Shown here piece after piece: positions 39,914 to 48,719 of a DNA stretch of 64,000 nucleotides. The notes under the pieces were generated by a model that saw nothing but the letters and a program-made list of their open reading frames with translations, did not search any database and was not told where the DNA came from. The stretch is from contig JAHDQO010000013.1 in NCBI GenBank assembly GCA_018433765.1, positions 248,001-312,000 of the forward strand. The letters run 5' to 3'. The DNA is from Tissierellales bacterium (lineage in GTDB: Bacteria; Bacillota; Clostridia; Tissierellales; Sedimentibacteraceae). Both the position numbers and the translations under genes were made by a program. Positions within the stretch are counted from its first letter, which is position 1. The number at the start of each line of letters is the position of its first letter.

Positions 39914-41953
39914 ATGAAAAAGAAATTAGGAATTGTTACTTATAGTGAAAATGCTGGTTTAGGTTATAAGAAAGAACTTTCAAAAGTTTTTGATGATGAA
40001 GTAGAAATAATAAATTATTCTTTTGAGCTTAATAATATTAAGAATATTGGAAAATTAGATGTATTGTTAGTAAGCACATATTCTCAATATGAGATTATAA
40101 AAAAGCAAATTGATAAAGATGTTAATATAGTAATTATTAAGCTTACATTATCCAAAAAAGGTTATGAAAAAATGAAAGAACTTTCTAATATTAAAACAGC
40201 TATGTTAGTAAATTTGAGCTTAGAAATGGCAATTGAAACAATAGCACTTTTAAACCAATTAGGTTTTGGTAATACAGAATTCATACCTGTATATCCTAAT
40301 AGTAAAGAAATTAAAGGTGTTGATGTTGCAATTACTACAGGAGAAATGGGATATGTACCTAAAGATGTAGCACAAGTTTATGATATTGGTGATAGAGTAA
40401 TAGATAAGAATACTATAGTTGAAACTGCTGTAAATCTAAACAATGAACATATTCTGAAAACTGAAAAGGTACGCAAATATTTTGATTCTTTAGTAAGCTA
40501 TGATTTAGGTATTGATTTTTTATTAAACCGATCTAATATACTAAGAAATCAGTTTGATACATTGCTTAATATAATAGAAAAAGGTATTATTGGTGTTGAT
40601 TATAATGGCATAATACAGTCATGTAATGGAAATGCTAAAAAAATCATTAATTTCAGAGATAAAAAATTATTAGGTGAAAATTCCAAATTAATTATGCCTC
40701 AAATAGATTTTGAATCTGTTATAAAAACAGGGTTACCTATCAATAATAAGCTTGTTATTTTAAATGATAAACGTATTAGTTTGTCCATATATCCAATTTT
40801 TGAAGAACATGAGAAATGCAGTGGAGCATATGCTGTAATAGAAAATTTTGATGTTAAAGAAAACATTCAAAATAAATTGAGATTACAATTAGAGAAAAAA
40901 GGACATATTGCAAAGTATAATATAGATGATATTATAGGTGATTCTCCTCAAATTACACAAGTTAAAAATTTAATAAGAAGAATGGCACCTTCAAAATCTA
41001 CTGTCTTAATTACTGGAGAAAGTGGAACAGGAAAAGAACTAGTTGCACAAGCAATACATAATTTATCAAGTAACAAGAATAGACATTTTGTTGCAATTAA
41101 TTGTGCAGCTTTCAATGCAAATCTGTTAGAAAGTGAACTCTTTGGATATGTTGAAGGTGCTTTTACAGGTGCATCAAAGGGTGGTAAAATAGGTATATTT
41201 GAAATGGCTAATAATGGAACTCTTTTTTTGGATGAAATAGGAGAAATACCTATTGAGTTGCAGTCAAGACTTTTAAGAGTCATTCAAGAGAGAGAAGTTA
41301 TGCGTATTGGTGGCGATGAAATTATAAAAATTAATATTAGATTAATTACAGCTACTAATAAAGATTTGAAAGAACAAGTTGAAAAAGGCTTATTTAGAAA
41401 AGATTTATATTATAGACTTAATGTATTACCAATTAATGTACCACCATTAAGTGAGAGAAAAGAAGATATTCCACTTCTCTTAAATACTTTTAAAGTTAAA
41501 AACAATTCTAGTTTTGCTTTTAATGATAAAACAATTAATTTTTTGAAGAATTATATTTGGGATGGAAATATAAGAGAACTAATAAATTGTATGGAATATT
41601 TAGATAATCTCAATAAAGATGTTATTGATGTAGAAGATTTACCTTATTGTATGATTAATAAAAAAGATACTATTAAAGATACGAGAAATGATAATTCAAA
41701 TGTAAATCTCAACGCAAAAGATAATACTGAATTTGTTTTAAGAGTGCTGTATAATGCTTTTAAGAATAAAAAAAGAGTAGGAAGACGTACTATAAGTAAG
41801 ATTGCTTTTAAAGAAAATATATATCTATCAGAAAATGATATAAGGAAGATTCAGAATAATTTAGAAAGTTTGGGGTTTATAAATATATCTATAGGTAGAG
41901 GCGGAAGTACAATTAGTAAAAAAGGAATAGAATATATAGAAAAGAGTATTTAA
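39914..41953 (+). CDS. Sigma-54-dependent activator with PrpR-like sensor and non-Fis C-terminus
   Basis: Enhancer-binding protein of 679 residues. Residues 1-180 resemble PrpR_N sensor domains, 212-320 are PAS-like (IIEKGIIGVDYNGIIQSCNGNA), and 338-560 form the AAA+ domain with Walker A GESGTGKE (368-375) and the sigma-54 loop GAFTGA (415-420). The usual Fis-type helix-turn-helix is absent; instead a winged-helix-like end is seen (RRTISKIAFKENIYLSENDIRKIQNNLESLGFINI...GGSTISKKG). It directly precedes a textbook -24/-12 promoter driving the MalY-type gene and symporter, its probable target. ATG with GAGGAAG. Confidence 0.9.
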   Translation: MKKKLGIVTYSENAGLGYKKELSKVFDDEVEIINYSFELNNIKNIGKLDVLLVSTYSQYEIIKKQIDKDVNIVIIKLTLSKKGYEKMKELSNIKTAMLVNLSLEMAIETIALLNQLGFGNTEFIPVYPNSKEIKGVDVAITTGEMGYVPKDVAQVYDIGDRVIDKNTIVETAVNLNNEHILKTEKVRKYFDSLVSYDLGIDFLLNRSNILRNQFDTLLNIIEKGIIGVDYNGIIQSCNGNAKKIINFRDKKLLGENSKLIMPQIDFESVIKTGLPINNKLVILNDKRISLSIYPIFEEHEKCSGAYAVIENFDVKENIQNKLRLQLEKKGHIAKYNIDDIIGDSPQITQVKNLIRRMAPSKSTVLITGESGTGKELVAQAIHNLSSNKNRHFVAINCAAFNANLLESELFGYVEGAFTGASKGGKIGIFEMANNGTLFLDEIGEIPIELQSRLLRVIQEREVMRIGGDEIIKINIRLITATNKDLKEQVEKGLFRKDLYYRLNVLPINVPPLSERKEDIPLLLNTFKVKNNSSFAFNDKTINFLKNYIWDGNIRELINCMEYLDNLNKDVIDVEDLPYCMINKKDTIKDTRNDNSNVNLNAKDNTEFVLRVLYNAFKNKKRVGRRTISKIAFKENIYLSENDIRKIQNNLESLGFINISIGRGGSTISKKGIEYIEKSI

Positions 41954-41969
41954 TACAATCAATGGGTTT

Positions 41970-42013
41970 AATGGGTTAATTGTGAAGTGCAGTCAACAAT
42001 TAACCCATTTTTT
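41970..42013 (+). terminator. Rho-independent terminator after the sigma-54 activator
   Basis: Perfect 14-bp stem AATGGGTTAATTGT (41970-41983) with ACAATTAACCCATT (41996-42009), then TTTT. Confidence 0.9.
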
Positions 42014-42104
42014 AATTCTTTATTTTTAATTTATAAAAACTAAATAATATAAAAAACGTTAAAATATTAATAATATTGACTAATATATAAATTTATCTGT
42101 ACTT

Positions 42105-42120
42105 TGGCACAAGAATTGCT
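42105..42120 (+). promoter_or_regulatory. Sigma-54 (-24/-12) promoter
   Basis: TGGCAC (42105-42110), 5 bases, TTGCT (42116-42120): an excellent match to TGGCAC-N5-TTGCW. Transcription should begin near 42132, about 38 bases before the MalY-type start codon. Confidence 0.93.
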
Positions 42121-42169
42121 TGTATATAAACACTAAATAAAACAATTAAAAATGGAGGTTTAAAATAAA

Positions 42170-43348
42170 ATGTATGATTTTGATAAATTAGTAGACAGAA
42201 GTAATTCTAGTTCTGTAAAGTATGAAGAAACAGGATTAAAATTTGGACGTAACGATATCATGCCATTTTGGGTAGCTGATATGGATTTTAAAGCACCAGA
42301 TTTTATGATAGAAACTTTAGTTAAAAGAGCAGAACATGGAATCTTTGGTTATACAAAAAGAATGCCAGATTTTTATGATTCTATTGTTAGCTGGCTAAAA
42401 ACAAGACATGATTTAGAAGTTAAAAGAGAGAATATAGAATATGGACCAGGTGTAGTATTTCTGCTAAATATGATGGTAAGATTGTTTACTGAACCTAATG
42501 ACAAAATAATTATTCAAACACCGGTATATTATCCATTCTTTTCAGTTGTAGAAGGAAATAACAGACGAATAATGGAAAATACATTGGTATTTAAAGATGG
42601 AAAATATACAATGGATTTTGAAGATTTGGAAGCAAAAGCAAGTGACCCAGAATGTACTATGATGATTCTTTGTTCTCCCCATAATCCAGTTGGTAGAGTT
42701 TGGACAAAAGAAGAATTAACAAAGGTATCAGAAATTTGTAATAGGAATAATGTTTTGGTTTTAGCTGATGAGATACATTTTGACCTAGTATATAGTGAAA
42801 GCAAACATATTTCTTATGCTTCAATTTCTGAAGAAGCTAAAGCTAATTCTATTACCTGCACAGCACCAAGTAAAACTTTCAATATTGCTGGACTTCATAC
42901 AGCATATTGTATTATGTATAACGAAGAAAGACTTACAAAATATAGAAATGCATTAGGTCAATTAGATCTTAACCGCTCAAATTCATTTAGTAGAGAAATA
43001 ACTCAATCAGTTTATGAAAACGGTTCTCAATGGGTAGATGAATTGGTTGATTATTTGGAAGGTAACAGAAATTACATATGTGATTTTATAACTAAAAACA
43101 TTAAGGGTATTACTCCTCATAAGATTGAAGCTACATATCTAATGTGGTTAGACTGCAGTGGATTAGGTTTAGAAAGTGAAGAAATAGAAGATTTATTTGT
43201 AAATAAAGCTAAACTTGCTCTTGATTGTGGACGTTGGTTTGGAAAATCTGGAGATAAATTTATGAGAATAAACTTTGCTAGTCCTAGGAGCATGCTTGAA
43301 ACTGCTATGAAAAATCTAGAAAGAGCAGTTAAAGAATTAAAGAAATAG
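42170..43348 (+). CDS. MalY/PatB-family PLP enzyme (cystathionine beta-lyase/aminotransferase)
   Basis: Fold-type I pyridoxal-phosphate enzyme of 392 residues. Seen: MPFWVADMDFKAPDFMIETL, GYTKRMPDFYDSIVSWLKTRH, LCSPHNPVGRVWTKEEL, LADEIHFDLVY and the PLP lysine in TCTAPSKTFNIAGLHTAY. MalY/PatB enzymes cleave C-S bonds of cystathionine or cysteine, or transaminate. Driven by a sigma-54 promoter and followed by a dicarboxylate/amino-acid symporter, it probably degrades an imported amino acid. A decayed relative lies at 30692-30933. Confidence 0.9.
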   Translation: MYDFDKLVDRSNSSSVKYEETGLKFGRNDIMPFWVADMDFKAPDFMIETLVKRAEHGIFGYTKRMPDFYDSIVSWLKTRHDLEVKRENIEYGPGVVFLLNMMVRLFTEPNDKIIIQTPVYYPFFSVVEGNNRRIMENTLVFKDGKYTMDFEDLEAKASDPECTMMILCSPHNPVGRVWTKEELTKVSEICNRNNVLVLADEIHFDLVYSESKHISYASISEEAKANSITCTAPSKTFNIAGLHTAYCIMYNEERLTKYRNALGQLDLNRSNSFSREITQSVYENGSQWVDELVDYLEGNRNYICDFITKNIKGITPHKIEATYLMWLDCSGLGLESEEIEDLFVNKAKLALDCGRWFGKSGDKFMRINFASPRSMLETAMKNLERAVKELKK

Positions 43349-43401
43349 TTCTTTTAATTATGAAAACGTAATGACTATATTGAAGAAAGAAAGGGAAAAC
43401 T

Positions 43402-44640
43402 ATGAAACAATTTTTGAAGACGTATCAATTTTCGTTAATATTATTAGGAAGTATGATCCTCGGAGGTATAATTGGTGCAGTATGGGGTGAAGGCGCATTG
43501 GTTCTAAAACCTGTAGCAGATACATTCATTAATTTACTGTATTGCAGCGTAGTACCATTAATATTTGTATCATTAGTGTCATCTATCTCTAGTACTAAAA
43601 ACGTTAAGAAACTTGGTAAAATACTTATTGTAATGTTAATAATTTATCTTTTATCAGGTGCATTTGCAAGTATTTTTATGATAGGAGTATCAGCAATATT
43701 TGATCCTGCACAAGGTGCTGATATAGTGATGAATAAAACTGTAGATGATCTTGCAGTTAATGCTAACATACTTGAAATGTTTACAGTAAGTGACTTTACA
43801 TTATTGTGGTCTAGAAATAATTTAATGGCATTAATCATAGCGGCAATATTATTTGGTATATCTCTAATATCAATAGGAGAAAAAGGAAAGCCAGTTGTAA
43901 CATTTTTCAAAGCACTTTCAGAAGTAATACTGAAATTAATTAGTATAGTAATGTATGCTGCACCTATTGGATTAGGATGTTTCTTTGCTATGCTTATAGG
44001 TGAACATGGAAAAGCGATTGCAGGACCTTTATCTAGAGCATTAATAGTTTTCCTATTTGCTTCAATAGTTTATTTTGTACTATCAAATACGCTATTTGCT
44101 TTTATTGGAGGCGGAAGACTTGGAATAAGAAAATTCTGGAGAACATCAGTTACACCAGCCTTATCCGCTTTGGGTACTTGCTCAAGTGCAGCATGTATTC
44201 CTGCTAATCTTATAGCAGCTAAGGATATTGGAATATCTGATGAAGTTGCTGATATTACTATACCTATGGGTGCAAACTTGCATAAAGATGGTGCGTGCCT
44301 TATAACAATATTAAAAATAGCGTTTATGTGTTCTGTTTTCAATATAAATCTATTTACTCCATCAAATATGATAACAGCAGTTGTTATATCAGTAGTTGCT
44401 TCTACTGTAATGGGAGCTATACCGTCAGGTGGTTTCGTTGGAGAAATATTCATATTATCCGCATTTGGGTTCCCAAGCATTTCAGTACCAATTATGGTAC
44501 TTATCGGTACTATAACAGATGCACCTGCAACAGCAATTAATGTAACTGGTGATACAGGAGCGGCAATGATTGTTGAAAGATTTATTGAAGGTAAAGAATG
44601 GATTAAAAATAAGAAAGAATCTAGTGTAGAAAATATTTAG
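43402..44640 (+). CDS. Dicarboxylate/amino acid:cation symporter (DAACS, SLC1-like)
   Basis: Membrane carrier of 412 residues. Seen: N-terminal LILLGSMILGGIIGAVWGEG, the hairpin-1 serine-rich ALSALGTCSSAACIPANLIAAKDIGIS, and the substrate/cation region PMGANLHKDGACLITILKIAF and DAPATAINVTGDTGAAMIVERF. The usual NMDGT motif is NLHKDG here, a variant that implies a different substrate or cation site from GltP. 53 bases after the MalY-type gene, in the sigma-54 unit. A second, canonical family member is at 46139-47365. Confidence 0.87.
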   Translation: MKQFLKTYQFSLILLGSMILGGIIGAVWGEGALVLKPVADTFINLLYCSVVPLIFVSLVSSISSTKNVKKLGKILIVMLIIYLLSGAFASIFMIGVSAIFDPAQGADIVMNKTVDDLAVNANILEMFTVSDFTLLWSRNNLMALIIAAILFGISLISIGEKGKPVVTFFKALSEVILKLISIVMYAAPIGLGCFFAMLIGEHGKAIAGPLSRALIVFLFASIVYFVLSNTLFAFIGGGRLGIRKFWRTSVTPALSALGTCSSAACIPANLIAAKDIGISDEVADITIPMGANLHKDGACLITILKIAFMCSVFNINLFTPSNMITAVVISVVASTVMGAIPSGGFVGEIFILSAFGFPSISVPIMVLIGTITDAPATAINVTGDTGAAMIVERFIEGKEWIKNKKESSVENI

Positions 44641-44653
44641 TTTACTAGAAAAT

Positions 44654-44757
44654 TTGACGAATTGTGAATTAAATGGTATAATATTGAAAAATAAATATAA
44701 AATATACAATGCACATGTGTCTTACTGAAAGGTAGGTTTATAATGTGCATTTTTTTC
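44654..44757 (+). promoter_or_regulatory. Consensus promoter followed at once by a terminator hairpin
   Basis: -35 TTGACG (44654-44659), 17 bp, -10 TATAAT (44677-44682). About 20 bases after the expected start, AATGCACAT (44708-44716) pairs with ATGTGCATT (44743-44751), followed by TTTTTTT; an inner CTTAC/GTAGG hairpin is possible. Transcripts would be about 65 bases unless the hairpin is bypassed. Either an attenuator of the hydrolase gene at 44833 or a small RNA gene. Confidence 0.6.
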
Positions 44758-44832
44758 TTTTATGTAAGCAATATCAATAACTACATATTTAACAACCATC
44801 TAAATTTTATTATTTAAAGGAGGTTTTAATAC

Positions 44833-45780
44833 ATGAAATCTAAAGAGTTAAGCTTTAAAACCATAGATTTCAATTTTAAAGCAAAAGACGGAACAAAGAT
44901 TTTTGCTAATAAGTGGACTAAAGAAGATGCTAAACCAAAAGCTGTAATTCAAATAGCACATGGTATGGCTGAACATGTACTGAGATATGAGGAATTTGCA
45001 AAAGTATTAGTTGAAGAAGATTTTATAGTGTACGGCAATGATCATAGAGGTCATGGAAGAACTGCGGGATCATTAGACAATATAGGGTATTTTGCAGATG
45101 AATATGGTTGGGATTTAGTTACAGAAGACATGAAAGAACTTACAAATATAATAAGAGATGAAAATCATGATATACCGATCTTTCTTTTAGGACACAGCAT
45201 GGGTTCTTTTTTATCAAGAACATATATACAGAGATATGGAGAAGAAATAAATGGAGTTATATTGAGCGGTACAGGTGGCAGTTCTGGTATATTAGGAGAT
45301 GTAGGAATTTTTATTGCAAAAAGAGAAATTAAAAAGAATAGTAAAAGAGCGAAAAGCGAGAAATTAAACAAGCTTTCCTTTGGTGGTTTTAATAAGGCTT
45401 TTGCTCCAAATAGAACAGAGTTTGATTGGTTAAGTAGAGATTACATTTCAGTTGATAAATATATAGAAGACCCATTATGTGGAGATGTTTTTACAGCAGG
45501 TTTCTTCTATGATATGTTAATAGGTCTTAAAGATTTAAATAATAAACAAAATATAAATAGAACGCCTAAAAACTTACCTATATTGTTAATATCAGGTGAA
45601 AAAGACCCAGTAGGTAAAAATACTAAAGGAGTTTTACAAGTTTACAAATCATATGAAAAAGCTGGTATAAAAGATATTACATATAAATTTTACAAAGATG
45701 CAAGACATGAAATATTAAATGAAATAAATAAAGAAGAAATATATACAGATATAATAAATTGGTTAAATGAACATATATAA
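44833..45780 (+). CDS. Alpha/beta hydrolase, monoacylglycerol-lipase type
   Basis: Cytoplasmic serine hydrolase of 315 residues without signal peptide. Seen: IQIAHGMAEHVLRYEEFAKVL with the oxyanion HGM, YGNDHRGHGRTAG, nucleophile elbow LLGHSMGSF, acid ISGEKDPVG and histidine DARHEILNE, the typical layout of the Hydrolase_4/lysophospholipase group. ATG with AAAGGAGG. Lies alone between two symporter genes; substrate probably a lipid ester. Confidence 0.9.
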   Translation: MKSKELSFKTIDFNFKAKDGTKIFANKWTKEDAKPKAVIQIAHGMAEHVLRYEEFAKVLVEEDFIVYGNDHRGHGRTAGSLDNIGYFADEYGWDLVTEDMKELTNIIRDENHDIPIFLLGHSMGSFLSRTYIQRYGEEINGVILSGTGGSSGILGDVGIFIAKREIKKNSKRAKSEKLNKLSFGGFNKAFAPNRTEFDWLSRDYISVDKYIEDPLCGDVFTAGFFYDMLIGLKDLNNKQNINRTPKNLPILLISGEKDPVGKNTKGVLQVYKSYEKAGIKDITYKFYKDARHEILNEINKEEIYTDIINWLNEHI

Positions 45781-45827
45781 ATATTATTTGAATTAATATA
45801 GTAGTTTAAAAATCTTATGTACCATGA

Positions 45828-45975
45828 TATAATGTGTAAAAAAATTATATGTAAATAAAAACTAGTGTCATGTAATGGATTACTTTTAAAATTAGACATA
45901 ATAAATAAGCATCATAATCCTGTAGTATCTACTTGAGGATTTTCTAAATTTCATTTATTTATTATGTCTTATTTT
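45828..45975 (+). ncRNA. Candidate structured RNA or attenuator upstream of the second symporter gene
   Basis: A TATAAT (45828-45833) with a TTTAAA 17 bases upstream could start a transcript near 45840. It would contain a perfect 15-bp stem AGACATAATAAATAA (45894-45908) with TTATTTATTATGTCT (45955-45969). Inside the 46-base loop is AATCC...GGATT enclosing GTAG..CTAC. A weak T-rich end (TATTTTGTATT) follows. The remaining bases up to 46138 show only a ribosome site AAAGGAGG. Seen structure only; no known RNA family recognised. Confidence 0.4.
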
Positions 45976-46138
45976 GTATTATTATGTAGTATGTGTGTTA
46001 ATACCTTATGAGACAGGCTAGAGATTAATATAAGCAAGAAAGTCAAAAAACAATGGTTATAATAGATAAATATCTATAAAAAATTTGGCGGTTGTGTAAA
46101 ATTAACAATCGTCTATAAAAAATTAAAGGAGGTTAATT

Positions 46139-47365
46139 TTGAAAAAAATGAAATTAACAACTAAAATACTTCTTGCATTATTAGCCGGTATCATAGTGGG
46201 TTTATTATCAACAAGCAATCCATACATAGTAAATACATTTATTAAACCTTTTGGTACATTATTCTTAAATCTTATCAAGATGATTATTGTTCCTCTTGTG
46301 TTTTCATCATTGATAGTTGGAGCAGCAAGTGTAGGAGATGTCAAAACTCTTGGAAGAATAGGCGGGAAAACGATTGTGTATTATCTGATAACTACAGCCT
46401 TTGCAGTAACTATAGGATTAGTTTTAGGCAAGTTAATAACTCCCGGTTATGGAATTGTATTATCATTTAACTCTGAGACTGCAGTCCAAGAAACACCTGC
46501 ATTAATAGATACTTTACTAAATATTATACCTAAAAATCCTTTAAAAGGACTCATCGAAGGAACAATGCTGCAAATCATTGTTTTTGCTCTTTTTCTTGGA
46601 GTAAGTGCTTCAACTCTACCTGATGACAAAGGTAAACCATTTATAAGTTTCTTTGAAAGCTTAGCAGAAATAATGTACAAAATTACAGCAGGTGTAATGA
46701 AATTTGCACCTATTGGAGTGTTTGGGCTGATTGCTCCAGTAGTAGCAACTAATGGTCCAGATGTTTTATTGCCTTTGTTTAAAGTTATTGCAGCTGTATA
46801 CATAGGATGTATATTGCATGCAGGTATAGTATATTCTGCTGCTGTAAAACTATTTACTAAAATCAATCCAATGAAATTCTTTAAGAGTATAATGCCAGCT
46901 GCTGTGACAGCATTCAGTACAACGAGCAGTTCAGGTACGCTTCCAGTAACTATTAAATCAGTTAAAGAGCTAGGTGTATCAGATAAAATAGCAAGCTTTG
47001 TGCTTCCATTAGGTGCTACTATTAATATGGACGGTACCGCTTTATATCAAGGGGTATGCGCATTATTTGTTGCTCAAGCATTTGGAATTGATTTAACAAT
47101 AGCCCAGATGGGTACAATTATACTTACAGCAACATTAGGGTCTATAGGTACAGCTGGAGTACCTGGTGCTGGGCTTATAATGCTTTCTATGGTTTTAACT
47201 TCAGTTGGACTACCACTTGAAGGTTTAGCTTTAGTAGCAGGTATAGACAGAATATTAGATATGGCAAGAACATCAATAAATGTCGTAGGAGATGCATCAT
47301 GTGCTACTGTAGTGGCTGCTACAGAAAATGAACTAGATATTGAAGTACAAAAAGAAGCATCATAA
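46139..47365 (+). CDS. Dicarboxylate/amino acid:cation symporter (DAACS, GltP/DctA-like)
   Basis: Membrane carrier of 408 residues with the canonical family motifs: AFSTTSSSGTLPVTIK (serine-rich hairpin), LPLGATINMDGTALYQGVCALFVAQ (NMDGT) and MARTSINVVGDASCATVVA with the substrate-binding aspartate and downstream asparagine replaced region. Likely imports glutamate, aspartate or a C4-dicarboxylate with sodium or protons. TTG start at 46139 with AAAGGAGG six bases upstream. Followed by a sensor kinase and regulator pair of the GlnK/GlnL type, which may control it. Confidence 0.92.
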   Translation: MKKMKLTTKILLALLAGIIVGLLSTSNPYIVNTFIKPFGTLFLNLIKMIIVPLVFSSLIVGAASVGDVKTLGRIGGKTIVYYLITTAFAVTIGLVLGKLITPGYGIVLSFNSETAVQETPALIDTLLNIIPKNPLKGLIEGTMLQIIVFALFLGVSASTLPDDKGKPFISFFESLAEIMYKITAGVMKFAPIGVFGLIAPVVATNGPDVLLPLFKVIAAVYIGCILHAGIVYSAAVKLFTKINPMKFFKSIMPAAVTAFSTTSSSGTLPVTIKSVKELGVSDKIASFVLPLGATINMDGTALYQGVCALFVAQAFGIDLTIAQMGTIILTATLGSIGTAGVPGAGLIMLSMVLTSVGLPLEGLALVAGIDRILDMARTSINVVGDASCATVVAATENELDIEVQKEAS

Positions 47366-47376
47366 ATATATTTGAA

Positions 47377-47396
47377 GGACGGTATTAATACCGTCC
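47377..47396. promoter_or_regulatory. Perfect 20-bp palindrome GGACGG...CCGTCC
   Basis: GGACGGTATTAATACCGTCC lies between the symporter and kinase genes. It is not followed by a T run, so it is more likely an operator or an mRNA stem than a terminator. Confidence 0.55.
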
Positions 47397-47425
47397 TCAG
47401 ATTATCAGAAAGGCGAAAATTAGCA

Positions 47426-48715
47426 ATGTTTAATATAAGAATAAATGATAAAATAAAGCATACAATAATTACTGTTTTTTTAACAGTAATTCTAGGTCAG
47501 TTTTATTTTAATCCCTTTTACACAGAATTTAGAATTACATTAGGTGTTATAGCATTAACATTCTTATTGATATATTTCAATGATATTTCAATTTTAAAGA
47601 CTTCTTTTATTGTTGGATTATCTGTTTTTTTGTTTAGAGGAATGGTATATTACAGTATGCATGGAGGAACAGTAAATGATATAATAGCAAATTATTTACC
47701 TGCTTTGTTTTATTATTATACTTTTGGCATAGTGTTGCATAATTTTAATATAAGAAAAAAAATGATCTATCCTCTTAACGTTTTTTTTATTTTAAGTTTT
47801 TCCGATATTGTTTCAAATATAGTAGAAATTTCAATAAGAAATGAACTATTTATTTTGAGTTTTAGTAAAATAATTTCAAATATTTTTATTACAGGAGTTA
47901 TAAGAGCAGTTGCGTCTCTTATATTATATAGGACTTTTTATAGTTTAAAAGATTTAGCACTTAAAGAAGAAAAAAGGATAGAGCGTGAAAATTTGTTTGT
48001 ACTTTCTTCTAAAATAGTATGTGAAAAATTTTATCTAGAAAAATCTATGCAGGATATAGAAACTGCAATGGAAACAAGTTATTCAGTTTATATGAAAGTT
48101 AAGAACAGCAAATTTGGAGAAGAAAATCCAAACATATCAAAAAAACTAATCAATTTATCTCACAAAATACATGAAATAAAAAAAGATTATAGGCGAATAT
48201 TATTAGGTATTGGTGGAATAGTTCCTGATTTAAAAGTTAAAAACATTATGACTGTAGAAAATATCTTTAATATTATTATAGAAAGCAATCTTAGATATAA
48301 TAAATTAATTGAAAAAAAAATCAATTTAATTGGTTCGTGCAACACCAACCTTAAAACAAAGGATTATTTATCATTAACTAGTATAATAAATAATCTAATA
48401 AATAATTCAGTAGATGCGATAAATAAAAAGGGAAAAATAATATTAGATATATGGGAAAATTCAAATTATTTATACATTAGAATTAAAGATAATGGTGAAG
48501 GAATAAAGAAAGAAGATATAGGATTAATATTTAATCCGGGATTTTCAACTAAGTATGATAAAAGTACTGGTAAAATGTCTACAGGTGTAGGGTTAAGTCA
48601 TGTAAACAATATTACAAAGGATGTTTTTAACGGTAAAGTATCAGTAGAATCTGAATATAATAGAGGAGCTGTGTTTACTATATCTATACCTATAAGCAGC
48701 ATGATTGGAGGGTAG
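47426..48715 (+). CDS. GHKL sensor histidine kinase (GlnK/YcbA-like)
   Basis: Membrane kinase of about 430 residues with six or more N-terminal hydrophobic segments (to about residue 180), then a cytosolic kinase. The ATPase shows the N box IINNLINNSVDAI, G1 IKDNGEGI, F box FNPGFSTK and G2 TGVGLSHV. A longer frame from a TTG at 47372 would begin inside the palindrome; ATG 47426 with GAAAGG upstream is preferred. The partner regulator follows with no gap, and its YcbB-type output domain indicates a GlnK-GlnL-like system sensing glutamine or a related amino acid. Confidence 0.82.
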   Translation: MFNIRINDKIKHTIITVFLTVILGQFYFNPFYTEFRITLGVIALTFLLIYFNDISILKTSFIVGLSVFLFRGMVYYSMHGGTVNDIIANYLPALFYYYTFGIVLHNFNIRKKMIYPLNVFFILSFSDIVSNIVEISIRNELFILSFSKIISNIFITGVIRAVASLILYRTFYSLKDLALKEEKRIERENLFVLSSKIVCEKFYLEKSMQDIETAMETSYSVYMKVKNSKFGEENPNISKKLINLSHKIHEIKKDYRRILLGIGGIVPDLKVKNIMTVENIFNIIIESNLRYNKLIEKKINLIGSCNTNLKTKDYLSLTSIINNLINNSVDAINKKGKIILDIWENSNYLYIRIKDNGEGIKKEDIGLIFNPGFSTKYDKSTGKMSTGVGLSHVNNITKDVFNGKVSVESEYNRGAVFTISIPISSMIGG

Positions 48716-48719
48716 AAAA

